Positions 22,701 through 30,017 of a DNA stretch of 32,954 nucleotides are shown in pieces; the first letter of the stretch is position 1, and each line of letters begins with the position of its first letter. Origin of the DNA: Candidatus Cloacimonadota bacterium (GTDB lineage Bacteria; Cloacimonadota; Cloacimonadia; Cloacimonadales; JAMOQM01); contig JAMOQM010000009.1 in assembly GCA_027064005.1 (NCBI GenBank), positions 1 through 32,954 of the forward strand. The letters are read 5' to 3'. Made by a program: the position numbers and the translations under genes. The notes under the pieces were generated by a model that had not been told where the DNA came from, did not search any database, and saw nothing but the letters and a program-made list of their open reading frames with translations.

Positions 22701-25134
22701 ATTTTAACCAAGCAAGATTAATATCCGATAAAGATCCACCATTCCCTATTACAAAAAAACTTCTCCCCGGTATTGAATATCCTTGAGGAATGCTATATGA
22801 ATATGATCCTGAAACAAATCCGGACCCATCATCTGTTCCTTTTATTATACTATACCCGTCTAAACTTATTTCTGAATAATCACTATTGTATAATTCTATA
22901 AAACCTGTATTTTCATTTTCTCCAGTTTTGTTATCGCATACTTCACTTATATAAAGATTCCCGGAATTTGTTTGAGAAGAAGTAGTGAAGGTTATTGTTT
23001 TTCCGTAAGATGTTCCATAAGAATTTGTTGCATAAGCTCTAACATAATATTCAGTCATAGGTAAAAGATTTGTTAAAGAAGAATGATACGTACCTCCACC
23101 GGAACTACCATCTTCAGTTTTATTATCATTAATAGTAGGATCACCTGTAGTATTCCAACAAGCACCTTTTTGAATAAGATAATTTTCTCCGACATCAGTA
23201 ATATTTCCGGTAAAATCAGCTGTTTCCATTGTTATATTATTTACATCTTCCGTATATACTGTGGGGTCAGCTAAATCTCCGCCTCTTAGGTAATTAATAG
23301 AATAAGAATCTCTACTGAAGTGATAAGCTTTTATTCCTTTTAACGCTATAAGTATATTATCATTATCAATTGAGCCATCATTATATACGTGAAACATTAT
23401 ATATCTTGTATCAAAATCTGCGGTTGTAATTATTGTTGGATTTGATACATAACCATCACTTTCATGGTTGGTCCCTTCTCCTATAGTTTTGATGTTTGTA
23501 ACCGGTACCCAGCCCGAATCAAATGAAAGAGGTTGTCGTGAATCAAGATATTCGGTATTTTTATAAATCTGTATCCCGGTTGTTTTGCCATCATAAAACC
23601 CTTGAAATACTCTAAATTGATTAATAGAAGTTACCTGGTGCATGTCAATAACCAAAATACCGTATCCTCCCGCAGAATTATGCCAATAAGTTCCTTCACT
23701 ACTATCTGTTTGAAACCAATTGTCAGGATCATTTAAAAAATTATTTCTATCCCAAACCGCACAAGGAGGGTTCATTCCACTCCAATTATCCAAATTATGG
23801 TATGGTATTGTAACACCGCCATAAGAATTTATTTCAATAGGAATTGCCGGAATGGTGGAATAAACATCATGGGTTCGAAACTTAACTTCCTCCCCATAAT
23901 TGGTTCCTGCACTGTTGGTAACAAAAGCTCTTAAGTAATAAGTAGTATAAGGTGAAAGATTTGTAAGTGAAGCACCAAAAGTACCTGTATATGATACTTC
24001 ACCCAATTCTAACTTAGAATCAAAAATTGTAGGAAAGCCGGTTGTACTCCAACAAAAACCATGTTGGGTAACATTTGAAGTCCCAAGATAAGTAATTTTA
24101 CCATGTGCATTTGCTGAGTTCACAGTTTCATCTGTTACATATTGTGTTGTTACGGAAGGTTCTGCTTGTGGAGGGACACCATCATTTATTGTCCAATTAT
24201 AAGCTTCTATTATGTGTTGTCGAGCAGCTAAAGGGTCTCCGTCTGAACAAGTATTATTTCCGGCATCAAGCGTAACATATGTTTTTAAATTTAGTGATGA
24301 CCAACCTATTAATAGTGCGTCATAATTAGCTCTTGAAAGTGAAACATCCGTAAGCATACCATTCATACGACTAACATTGCTTACATCCCATTGATCGAGA
24401 TTTTGATTGAAATTCTCCGCCCCCCAAAACATCCATCTCATATCGTTTACCTGTGAAACATTCCATGAATTAATATTTTGATTGAATGCGACTGCACTAT
24501 AAAACATATACTCCATAGTACTTACACTTGAAACGTCCCATGAATTAATGTCTTGGTTGAATGCGATTGCTCCTGAAAACATTGAGCTCATATCAATTAC
24601 ATTACTGACATCCCATGAATATAAAGGTTGATTAAAAGCTTCGGCACCATGAAATAAACCTTCCATTCGCTCAACATTTGAAACATCCCATGAATTAATG
24701 TTTTGGTTGAATGTATCACAATTATAAAACATATAGTCTAAAACCACTACACTGGCTGGTAGCTCATTAGGTACTTCTACAACAGAAGAATTTGCACATG
24801 CGTTTGTAAGGTCAATAAGTCCAATATCTCCAAAGCTAAGAATTTTAGTTAGTGATTGGTGTTGATTACTGCCAAACCCCGTTAGTTCCCCGGATATTGT
24901 AACAGTATGATTACCGGCATTTGCATATGTATGACTATGAAATCCATAATCTGTAATATGTTCCGAAGCTCCGTCTCCCCAATCAACAGTTACATTAACG
25001 TCCCCATTCAAACACATTTCTACACTATCACCATCATATGCAGTTTCATAAATTAATGTCATCGGTGAAGCCATTAAACCTGTAGCAAATAGCCATAACA
25101 AAACCACAATGGATATAAATAGGTACTTTTTCAT
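19729..25134 (-). CDS. Giant modular secreted surface protein with BspA-type repeats and Por/T9SS-like tail
   Basis: 1801 residues. A signal peptide covers 1-22. Approximate modules: a PKD-like segment with VDWGDG (51-55); five 25-residue BspA/DUF285 repeats (135-259); an Fn3-like region (325-425); a discoidin-like segment (445-530); a second Fn3-like region (635-715); a lamin-tail-type domain (725-870, LYISEVCDN, GFIELYN); an Fn3-like module (880-985); a GLUG-rich region (990-1330, repeats such as GLIGYYEG and GGLIGDN); a beta-rich segment; a second copy of the 880-985 module (about 1597-1700); and a C-terminal tail with FPNPFNPQTTINY and VKIYNTKGQKV, as in proteins exported or anchored by Por/T9SS-like systems in FCB bacteria. 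An adhesin or extracellular binding role is likely; no catalytic site is seen. AAGGAGG (25142-25148) inside the end of the preceding gene couples it to the 77-aa gene and the sigma-54 promoter. Confidence 0.9.
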   Translation of the reverse strand: MKKYLFISIVVLLWLFATGLMASPMTLIYETAYDGDSVEMCLNGDVNVTVDWGDGASEHITDYGFHSHTYANAGNHTVTISGELTGFGSNQHQSLTKILSFGDIGLIDLTNACANSSVVEVPNELPASVVVLDYMFYNCDTFNQNINSWDVSNVERMEGLFHGAEAFNQPLYSWDVSNVIDMSSMFSGAIAFNQDINSWDVSSVSTMEYMFYSAVAFNQNINSWNVSQVNDMRWMFWGAENFNQNLDQWDVSNVSRMNGMLTDVSLSRANYDALLIGWSSLNLKTYVTLDAGNNTCSDGDPLAARQHIIEAYNWTINDGVPPQAEPSVTTQYVTDETVNSANAHGKITYLGTSNVTQHGFCWSTTGFPTIFDSKLELGEVSYTGTFGASLTNLSPYTTYYLRAFVTNSAGTNYGEEVKFRTHDVYSTIPAIPIEINSYGGVTIPYHNLDNWSGMNPPCAVWDRNNFLNDPDNWFQTDSSEGTYWHNSAGGYGILVIDMHQVTSINQFRVFQGFYDGKTTGIQIYKNTEYLDSRQPLSFDSGWVPVTNIKTIGEGTNHESDGYVSNPTIITTADFDTRYIMFHVYNDGSIDNDNILIALKGIKAYHFSRDSYSINYLRGGDLADPTVYTEDVNNITMETADFTGNITDVGENYLIQKGACWNTTGDPTINDNKTEDGSSGGGTYHSSLTNLLPMTEYYVRAYATNSYGTSYGKTITFTTSSQTNSGNLYISEVCDNKTGENENTGFIELYNSDYSEISLDGYSIIKGTDDGSGFVSGSYSYSIPQGYSIPGRSFFVIGNGGSLSDINLAWLKSLTNTNYDSGNSSLEITEGYAYALNYNSKAIVEGTPEIQVNKRIIRKNNGNWATLTSTSGTPGEFGYDSTFPAALTSFDVIQNQDNFAKLNWTVQYELDLAGYNIYRNFSDDENTRTKITSTLIPAVNSPNETTYSYIDNSVQMSQTYYYWLESIDSDGNSQFFDPVNITIVNGGIPATGSGTEADPYLIANLDNLLWLSTHISVWDKYFKQTADIDASATSYWNLDGNGTYNGFSPIGNETNKFTGNYDGDNHTISNLYINRSLTDNVGLFGYINNLSGYVKNLILASADITGRNNTGALIGYKFGYDIENCHINLGTVKGEIVTGGLIGYYEGKNLTSCSVSNSVIGTICVGNLIGMTTSIYTTNTISNSYSNGNVKGITYSGGLIGDNNSMNISNCYSQSKIVRISGDNTVFGTFMGHNSGNITIQNCYSASQIFSSEGTIWGNADGLAADKGFIGAHNENDTEIYTNNFFDSEVSNQSTCLGATAKTTVEMKTQATFTNANWDFTTNSGDWSIDSSNNSGYPYLQWQAFGSAPTAATNVFPANNSTDLPRTVTVSWRYSGSTLPTYFKVIQNGTQVGQAVEYTTNKLYHKQLNQIAWGSNVNWKIIPYNAQGNCASPTEWSFTVMAEPANTNEEPTEIVYEEIQNYTGTTPPQIVFPPINFGSGAVTPTIDLTFTSAVSNINIPIQMQDQPNTPLPNPANCGATLHFTIPNGNSTRTTFNFKGGFIPTELIHLNGTAWELVETEAHNVVFTEGQVAFDWISNRRGEEEFVVNKGNESTLPVELSSFTAIQTAENLAQIKWITQSETDILGYNIYRNITNEENSRIKITSVLIPAENSSNESNYSYIDNDVQISKKYYYWLESLDLDGSSQFFGPVNVTLGSGDPQNPDAPEITIVPGIQKIFPNPFNPQTTINYYLSKNADVIVKIYNTKGQKVNEFHQGIQKGEAMHSLIWNGKNKNSKDVSSGIYFINLNAGKIHQTRKAILLK
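24358..24732 (-). repeat. Five in-frame 75-bp repeats (BspA/DUF285) in the surface protein gene
   Basis: Five consecutive 25-residue units, residues 135-259, with consensus MFxxAxAFNQxINSWDVSNVxxM. Each unit keeps AFNQ (or an equivalent), the Trp and the V-S-x-V core. The surface of such repeat solenoids is often a binding face. Identity between units makes this stretch prone to expansion or contraction by recombination. Confidence 0.9.
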
Positions 25135-25136
25135 TT

Positions 25137-25370
25137 TTAAGCCTCCTTAGCTTTTGATTCGATTAGTTCAATTAATTCGTTGTAATTTTTTTTCAGTTCT
25201 TCCACCTGGGATTTTAGCTTAAACCAATTTCCCTCAAGATAGAGGTTTCTTATATTTCCTGCTTTAAATATTATAGTAAAACCATATCTTTGATTTATTT
25301 TATCTTCTACAAATTCGCTTATAAAGCTAATCTCTGTTAGATTGAATCTAAAAAAATACGAATTTTTCAT
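25137..25370 (-). CDS. Small hypothetical protein preceding the giant surface protein
   Basis: 77 residues from the ATG at 25370, chosen because AAGGAG (25376-25381) precedes it. An upstream in-frame start at 25427 has no ribosome binding site and would place the sigma-54 promoter inside the gene. No signal peptide or membrane helix: cytoplasmic. Residues 5-47 look like alternating strands (FFRFNLTEISFI, YGFTIIFKAGNIRNLYL), and 50-76 form a charged amphipathic helix with coiled-coil tendency. Family not recognised. It is the first gene of the surface-protein operon: the next Shine-Dalgarno sequence begins before its stop is cleared, and only two bases separate stop and next ATG. It may be a regulator, chaperone or partner for the surface protein, or act on the divergent activator; none of this is shown by sequence. 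Confidence 0.7.
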   Translation of the reverse strand: MKNSYFFRFNLTEISFISEFVEDKINQRYGFTIIFKAGNIRNLYLEGNWFKLKSQVEELKKNYNELIELIESKAKEA

Positions 25371-25396
25371 TACAACTCCTTGTTGTTTATTAAGAG

Positions 25397-25412
25397 AGCA
25401 ATGATTGTTCCA
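25397..25412 (-). promoter_or_regulatory. Sigma-54 (-24/-12) promoter of the 77-aa/surface protein operon
   Basis: The minus strand reads TGGAACAATCATTGCT. The consensus is TGGCACGnnnnTTGCW. The invariant GG and GC are present exactly ten bases apart, and only two defined positions differ. A transcript would begin near 25386, five bases before the Shine-Dalgarno sequence of the 77-aa gene. A divergently encoded sigma-54 activator lies 157 bases upstream, which makes a functional promoter very likely. Confidence 0.78.
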
Positions 25413-25449
25413 AAAAATAAAAACCATTATCTAAGCTCCATAACCTTTT

Positions 25450-25478
25450 ATTATATAATCAATTACATAATATTGCAA
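25450..25478 (-). promoter_or_regulatory. Alternative sigma-70-like promoter for the same operon
   Basis: The minus strand has TTGCAA (25473-25478), 17 bases, then a perfect TATAAT (25450-25455). In DNA this A/T-rich a TATAAT is easily found by chance, and the window's other promoters are of a different type. It could give basal expression beside the sigma-54 promoter. Confidence 0.3.
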
Positions 25479-25530
25479 TTTATTGTCTTCCGGGAAAAAC
25501 AAAAAAAGTAAAAATAAAATTGACAGACTT

Positions 25531-25542
25531 AGCGATATCGCT
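25531..25542. promoter_or_regulatory. 12-bp perfect palindrome, candidate activator-binding site
   Basis: AGCGATATCGCT lies between the divergent genes, 119 bases upstream of the sigma-54 promoter and 27 bases before the activator's start codon. Enhancer-binding proteins with Fis-type helix-turn-helix domains bind palindromes of this size at about this distance. It also lies 5 bases after a TTGACA (25520-25525), so occupation could control the activator's own gene. Confidence 0.5.
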
Positions 25543-25568
25543 TCTCTAAATCGAAAGGAGTTGCGATA

Positions 25569-27911
25569 ATGCTAAATACTAATTTATATAAATTTGAAGA
25601 GTTTGAAGAAAAATTAAATAAAGTTGGGAAAATAGAAAGTCTGGGAATATATTCAGAAATTCTTGCGGAATGTTCTTCTAAAAAAAATAGTGATATTTAT
25701 AAATATTTTGATTATTTCTTAGAACTAATTGAGCAATACTTGAAGTTTGATCCTAATCCCCCGGGAAGAATAAAAAATATTATCTCTCTTAATTTTCAAA
25801 TTGTTTTTAAATATATTCGCGATACATCTTCTTTAGATCAATTTAAGAAATATGATAATGAACTAAAAAAATATGATCATTTAATTACCGATAAACTATT
25901 ACGAGCAAAAATTTATCAATATTTAGGTTATCTGTTCTGGCTTATTCCTGAAATTTCAAAAGGAATTGAATGCCTGGAAGAATCATTGTCGCTGATAAAT
26001 GAAACAGGGAAAGTTGATGAAATCCCCGGCAGATATACTAATATAGGATATTTGTACGAAGAAATAGGAGATACAGATAAAGCTGAATATTATTATTCGC
26101 AAGGACTGAATTTTGCAAAAAAATATAATTCGCAAGAAGCATTAAAGTCCGCCTATACTTCAATGGGACGGTTATATAGATCACGACATTATCTTAACAA
26201 AGCAATACAATTTTTTGACAAAGCCCTGTCTTTATATTATACGAAAGAAAATTTAAATAAAGTAAATATTATCTGTAATTTGGCAAAATGTTATCTTGAA
26301 AAAGAGGATTATAAAGTCGCCTTAAAATTACAAAAACAAATACACGAAGAATGGGTAAAAAAAAATAACCCGACACTTTATTTTTCCATTAATGAATGTC
26401 TTGGTGTAACCTATAAGCATTTAAAAAAATACGATTTATCAGAAAATTTACTATTAGAAAGTAATAAATACTTTTCTGAAAACAATCTTGAAGGAGAATT
26501 ATGCGAAAATTATATACATTTAAGTTCTCTATATATAGAAAAGAATGAAAATCAAAAAGCATTTGAGATATTAAACAAAGCTTTAGAACTGGCTAAAAAA
26601 AATGATAACGATTCCGATAAAAAGGAAATTTTTATTTTGTTGGGAAATTTATTGAAAAAAGAAAAAAAAGTTAAAAAAGCAATTTCTTATTTCAAAAAAG
26701 CTTTAATGTTGAATAAAGGAACGAAAAAGGATTATGAAAACCTAGAAATAATTTCTTATCTTTCCGAATGTTATGAAGAAATAGAAAATTACAAAAAATC
26801 AAGTGAATATCTGAAAAAACAAAAATCTCTATTTTCCAAAATAATTAAAGAAAAAGACAACAAAATTATAGAATTACAAAATAATTCCATAATAGGTGTA
26901 AGTGGAAATAAGCATTATCTTTTTAAGCAAAGTGATTCTTTGATACCAATAGAATTGACTGAAAAAATTGGGGCACATTTAATTGGGGTAAGTGATAAAA
27001 TGATAAAACTTGTAAATCAAGTAATTACCTTTGCCGGCAATAGCGATATTCCGATTTTAATAAGAGGTGAAACAGGTACCGGTAAAGAACTCATTGCAAA
27101 ACTTATTCATTATTCCAGTTCAAGAGCGGAATATCCGTTTATTGCTATAAATAGCTCGTCTTTTACCAAAAGTTTAGCTTCCGGTTCTTTATTCGGTCAT
27201 AAAAAAGGTTCTTTTACTAATGCAATAAAAGACCAAAAAGGATATTTCGAAGCAGCAAACAAAGGAACACTTTTTTTTGATGAAATAGGAGATATGCCTT
27301 TAGATATTCAATCTAGTTTACTAAGAGTTTTGGAAGAAAAAAGCATTTTACCTATTGGAGCCAATAAAGAAATAAAAATTGATTTTAGATTAGTCACTGC
27401 AACGAATATCGATATTTATAAAAAAGTAAAAAATAACGAATTTCGTTTGGATTTTTTAAATAGAATTAATGTCTTAGAAATAACAATTCCTCCTTTACGC
27501 GAGAGAAGAGAAGATATCCCGCTATTAATAAATTATTATATTAATGATATTTCAAATAAATTCAATATCAATATAAAAAAAATAAAATTAAAAAATTCGT
27601 TTTTAAAGAAATTGTATAATTATGACTATCCCGGAAATGTGAGAGAATTGAAAAATATAATCGAAAGATTTTTGATGAATTATAATAATAATATTGATTG
27701 GGATACCATAATTCTTAAAAGAAACGAAATTACTACTCATCATAATGATACAGCTCAACCGCAATTATTAAATTTGATGGAAAATGAGAAAAAACTAATT
27801 TTAATAGCTCTAAAAGAAAGTAACAATGTTAAAACTCGGGCAGCGGAATTATTGGGTATCTCAATATATGCTCTTTCCCGAAAACTAAAAAAATATGAAA
27901 TAGTAACGTAA
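25569..27911 (+). CDS. TPR-containing sigma-54-dependent transcriptional activator
   Basis: 780 residues. Residues 1-430 are TPR-like helical repeats (for example GYLYEEIGDTDKAEYYYSQG and SMGRLYRSRHYLNKAI), presumably sensing a partner. About 470-700 are the AAA+ domain with Walker A GETGTGKE (500-507), Walker B GTLFFDEIGD (566-575) and the arginine-finger region FRLDFLNRINVLEI. The sigma-54-contacting loop, normally GAFTGA, is GSFTNA at 547-552; the essential Phe and Thr remain. The C-terminus (about 735-780) is a Fis-type helix-turn-helix (TRAAELLGISIYALSRKLKKY). AAAGGAG (25554-25560) precedes the ATG. It is divergent from the 77-aa/surface protein operon, which carries a sigma-54 promoter, so that operon is the likely target. 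No receiver or PAS domain is present. Confidence 0.93.
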   Translation: MLNTNLYKFEEFEEKLNKVGKIESLGIYSEILAECSSKKNSDIYKYFDYFLELIEQYLKFDPNPPGRIKNIISLNFQIVFKYIRDTSSLDQFKKYDNELKKYDHLITDKLLRAKIYQYLGYLFWLIPEISKGIECLEESLSLINETGKVDEIPGRYTNIGYLYEEIGDTDKAEYYYSQGLNFAKKYNSQEALKSAYTSMGRLYRSRHYLNKAIQFFDKALSLYYTKENLNKVNIICNLAKCYLEKEDYKVALKLQKQIHEEWVKKNNPTLYFSINECLGVTYKHLKKYDLSENLLLESNKYFSENNLEGELCENYIHLSSLYIEKNENQKAFEILNKALELAKKNDNDSDKKEIFILLGNLLKKEKKVKKAISYFKKALMLNKGTKKDYENLEIISYLSECYEEIENYKKSSEYLKKQKSLFSKIIKEKDNKIIELQNNSIIGVSGNKHYLFKQSDSLIPIELTEKIGAHLIGVSDKMIKLVNQVITFAGNSDIPILIRGETGTGKELIAKLIHYSSSRAEYPFIAINSSSFTKSLASGSLFGHKKGSFTNAIKDQKGYFEAANKGTLFFDEIGDMPLDIQSSLLRVLEEKSILPIGANKEIKIDFRLVTATNIDIYKKVKNNEFRLDFLNRINVLEITIPPLRERREDIPLLINYYINDISNKFNINIKKIKLKNSFLKKLYNYDYPGNVRELKNIIERFLMNYNNNIDWDTIILKRNEITTHHNDTAQPQLLNLMENEKKLILIALKESNNVKTRAAELLGISIYALSRKLKKYEIVT

Positions 27912-28183
27912 AATTTTCTTAATCATTAATGCTGACAGACCGGAGGCGAACAAGTAACAAAACTTTATAAAATAATGGGAAAGGTTCATTTTTTGATAAT
28001 GATATTTATTTATTATTGTTAGCAACTGTTCAGCAAGTTTTGTAGATTTCAAATAATTTTTCATCTTCCATAAAAACTTTCTTTTCGTCCCAAACAATCC
28101 AATTAAATTTATACCAAAACTTGGCAAATTATGCTACTCTAAATACTTAATGAAAGCAATCTTTTAATTCATAATTTTTATCT

Positions 28184-29056
28184 TCAATCTTCTTCTTTAT
28201 TAAATTCCGAGGTAATTTTATTGAATAATAGTGAGACTGTTTGATTTTTCCCAATATTTTTTTTTGCTTTATCAGCTATTTTAAATGCTTCTTCGAAGTG
28301 TTTATGTTTCATTAGAATATTTATTAAATCAATATAATTATAGGAATTACTCGGATCCAATTCAATATTTTCTTTTAATAGTTTTATACAAAGATCGGTT
28401 TTCCCGATTTTATCTGCTGACAATCCATAAATTCGCAAGAAAGTTTTTGACGAAAAGTGCATCTTTTTTGCTTTACCAAACTCAACAAAAGCTTGTAACC
28501 ACCAATTGAGATAATAGTAGCTCAATCCTCTCAAATAGAAAATTTGACCTTGTTTACCAAATTTTTTTTCAACAAAATCAATCTTTTTAATTGCTAAAAC
28601 ATATTGTTTTTTTGCTAAATATTGTTCGATAAGAAAAAAATATCCAACTTCAAATTCCGGTGTTCTTTGCAGTAAATCTTCTAATAACGCAATACTTTCA
28701 TTAATCTTCCCCAATCGATTAAGACTGATTGCTTTATTATAATAAATTTCAGGAAAATATTCCTCAATTAAATCAAAATAATGAATGGCTATTTCATATT
28801 CTTCTATAGATAAATATAAATTAGCTATTCGAAACAAGATAGTAGAATCTTGCTGATTTTTTGAGAGAAGATATTGATATTCTTCTATTGCTTCCACAAT
28901 AAAGTTGTTTTTGGCATAAATTTCTGCCAATTCAAAATGCAAATCATAATTATCCGGATATTCTTTCAAGCCGTCTTTCAATAAATCTACAGCTTTCAAC
29001 CAGTTTTTATTTTTTTCGTACTTAACTTTCCAAATAATATTATTTATTTTTTTCAT
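28184..29056 (-). CDS. TPR repeat protein
   Basis: 290 residues made of about seven or eight tetratricopeptide-like helix pairs (WLKAVDLLKDGLKEYPDN, LHFELAEIYAKNNFIVEAIEEY, ILFRIANLYLSIEEYEIAI and so on). No signal peptide or membrane helix, so a cytoplasmic protein-protein scaffold is likely. Its ATG lies 17 bases inside the end of the dihydrouridine synthase gene, so it is translated by coupling and is the last gene of the leftward operon. The partner is unknown. It converges with the sigma-54 activator gene, and no clear terminator was found in the 272 bases between them. Confidence 0.85.
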   Translation of the reverse strand: MKKINNIIWKVKYEKNKNWLKAVDLLKDGLKEYPDNYDLHFELAEIYAKNNFIVEAIEEYQYLLSKNQQDSTILFRIANLYLSIEEYEIAIHYFDLIEEYFPEIYYNKAISLNRLGKINESIALLEDLLQRTPEFEVGYFFLIEQYLAKKQYVLAIKKIDFVEKKFGKQGQIFYLRGLSYYYLNWWLQAFVEFGKAKKMHFSSKTFLRIYGLSADKIGKTDLCIKLLKENIELDPSNSYNYIDLINILMKHKHFEEAFKIADKAKKNIGKNQTVSLLFNKITSEFNKEED

Positions 29057-30017
29057 ACAAATTTCTTATCTTGGCAAGGATTTCGGTTGCATTTGTAGAA
29101 TGATTAATAAATTCTCTAACCTGGCTTCCGCCGGTAAAACCTTTAGTATAATATGAAAAATGAGATCGCATTTCTTTAATTCCAACTAAATCTCCTTTAT
29201 ATTTTAACGTCAAATTAAAGTGGTTTTTAACAACATTAAATTTTTCACTATTATCTATATTTTGAATCCTACCTGTCAAGAGAAATGATTTTATCTCATC
29301 AAAAAGCCAGGGTTTTCCAATTGCTCCCCGACCAATCATTATGGAATCACAATTAGTTTTTTTATATAAATCTTCTGCTGTTTTGACATCAAAGACATCT
29401 CCGTTTCCTACAACCGGAATTGTCAGTTTTTCTTTAATCTCTGCAATCACATTCCAATCACTTTTACCGGAAAAGAATTGATTCCGAAATCTCGGGTGAA
29501 CAACAATGAAATCTATCCCACTATTTTCAAGCATTGAAGCAAAATCCAAAGAATTTGCAGATTTATCCCAGCCGGATCGTATTTTTGCTGAAAGCGGAAT
29601 ATCAGATCCTGCGAGAACTTTTTTCATCTCAATTACAATTTGTTCGGCAATTTTAGGCAACTTCATTAAGGCTGAACCGGCTCCGCGTTTAACCACTTTT
29701 TTGACCGGACACCCCATATTTATATCAACAAAATCCGGATTATGTTTTAGGACGACTTCGAGGGATTTTGCCATAATTTGCGGATCGGAACCAAATAATT
29801 GAATTCCAAACGGGCGTTCGAAATTTTCAAATTCTAAATAATCCAAAGTTTTACCGGAATTATAAATCAATCCGTCTGCACTCACCATTTCACTCACCAA
29901 AACATCCGCCCCATTTTGTTTACAGATTTGTCTAAATGCTGAATCGGTTATTCCGGCAAGAGGTGCCAACCACAATTTTTTATCTAACAATAAATCGTAT
30001 TTTTCTTGAGAAATCAT
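29040..30017 (-). CDS. tRNA-dihydrouridine synthase (DusB-like)
   Basis: 325 residues. An FMN-binding TIM barrel starts LWLAPLAGITDSAFR. The catalytic Cys102 lies in DINMGCPVKK, with AKIRSGW, VHPRFRNQFFSG, VVGNGDVF and MIGRGAIGKPWLF following in the family order. A helical C-terminal tRNA-binding domain completes a normal length. The enzyme reduces specific uridines in the tRNA D-loop with NADPH. The subfamily (DusB-type) is judged by overall pattern. The ATG shares its A with the stop of the gene before it (TAATG). Confidence 0.92.
   Translation of the reverse strand: MISQEKYDLLLDKKLWLAPLAGITDSAFRQICKQNGADVLVSEMVSADGLIYNSGKTLDYLEFENFERPFGIQLFGSDPQIMAKSLEVVLKHNPDFVDINMGCPVKKVVKRGAGSALMKLPKIAEQIVIEMKKVLAGSDIPLSAKIRSGWDKSANSLDFASMLENSGIDFIVVHPRFRNQFFSGKSDWNVIAEIKEKLTIPVVGNGDVFDVKTAEDLYKKTNCDSIMIGRGAIGKPWLFDEIKSFLLTGRIQNIDNSEKFNVVKNHFNLTLKYKGDLVGIKEMRSHFSYYTKGFTGGSQVREFINHSTNATEILAKIRNLYEKNK

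Noticed and set aside
27885-28127. 80-codon minus-strand open frame, with a second fragment ending ...FEIYKTC in another frame
   Set aside because: TTG start without a ribosome binding site, overlap with the activator's coding end, and stops in the alternative frame. It may be a gene remnant, but no family is recognisable.
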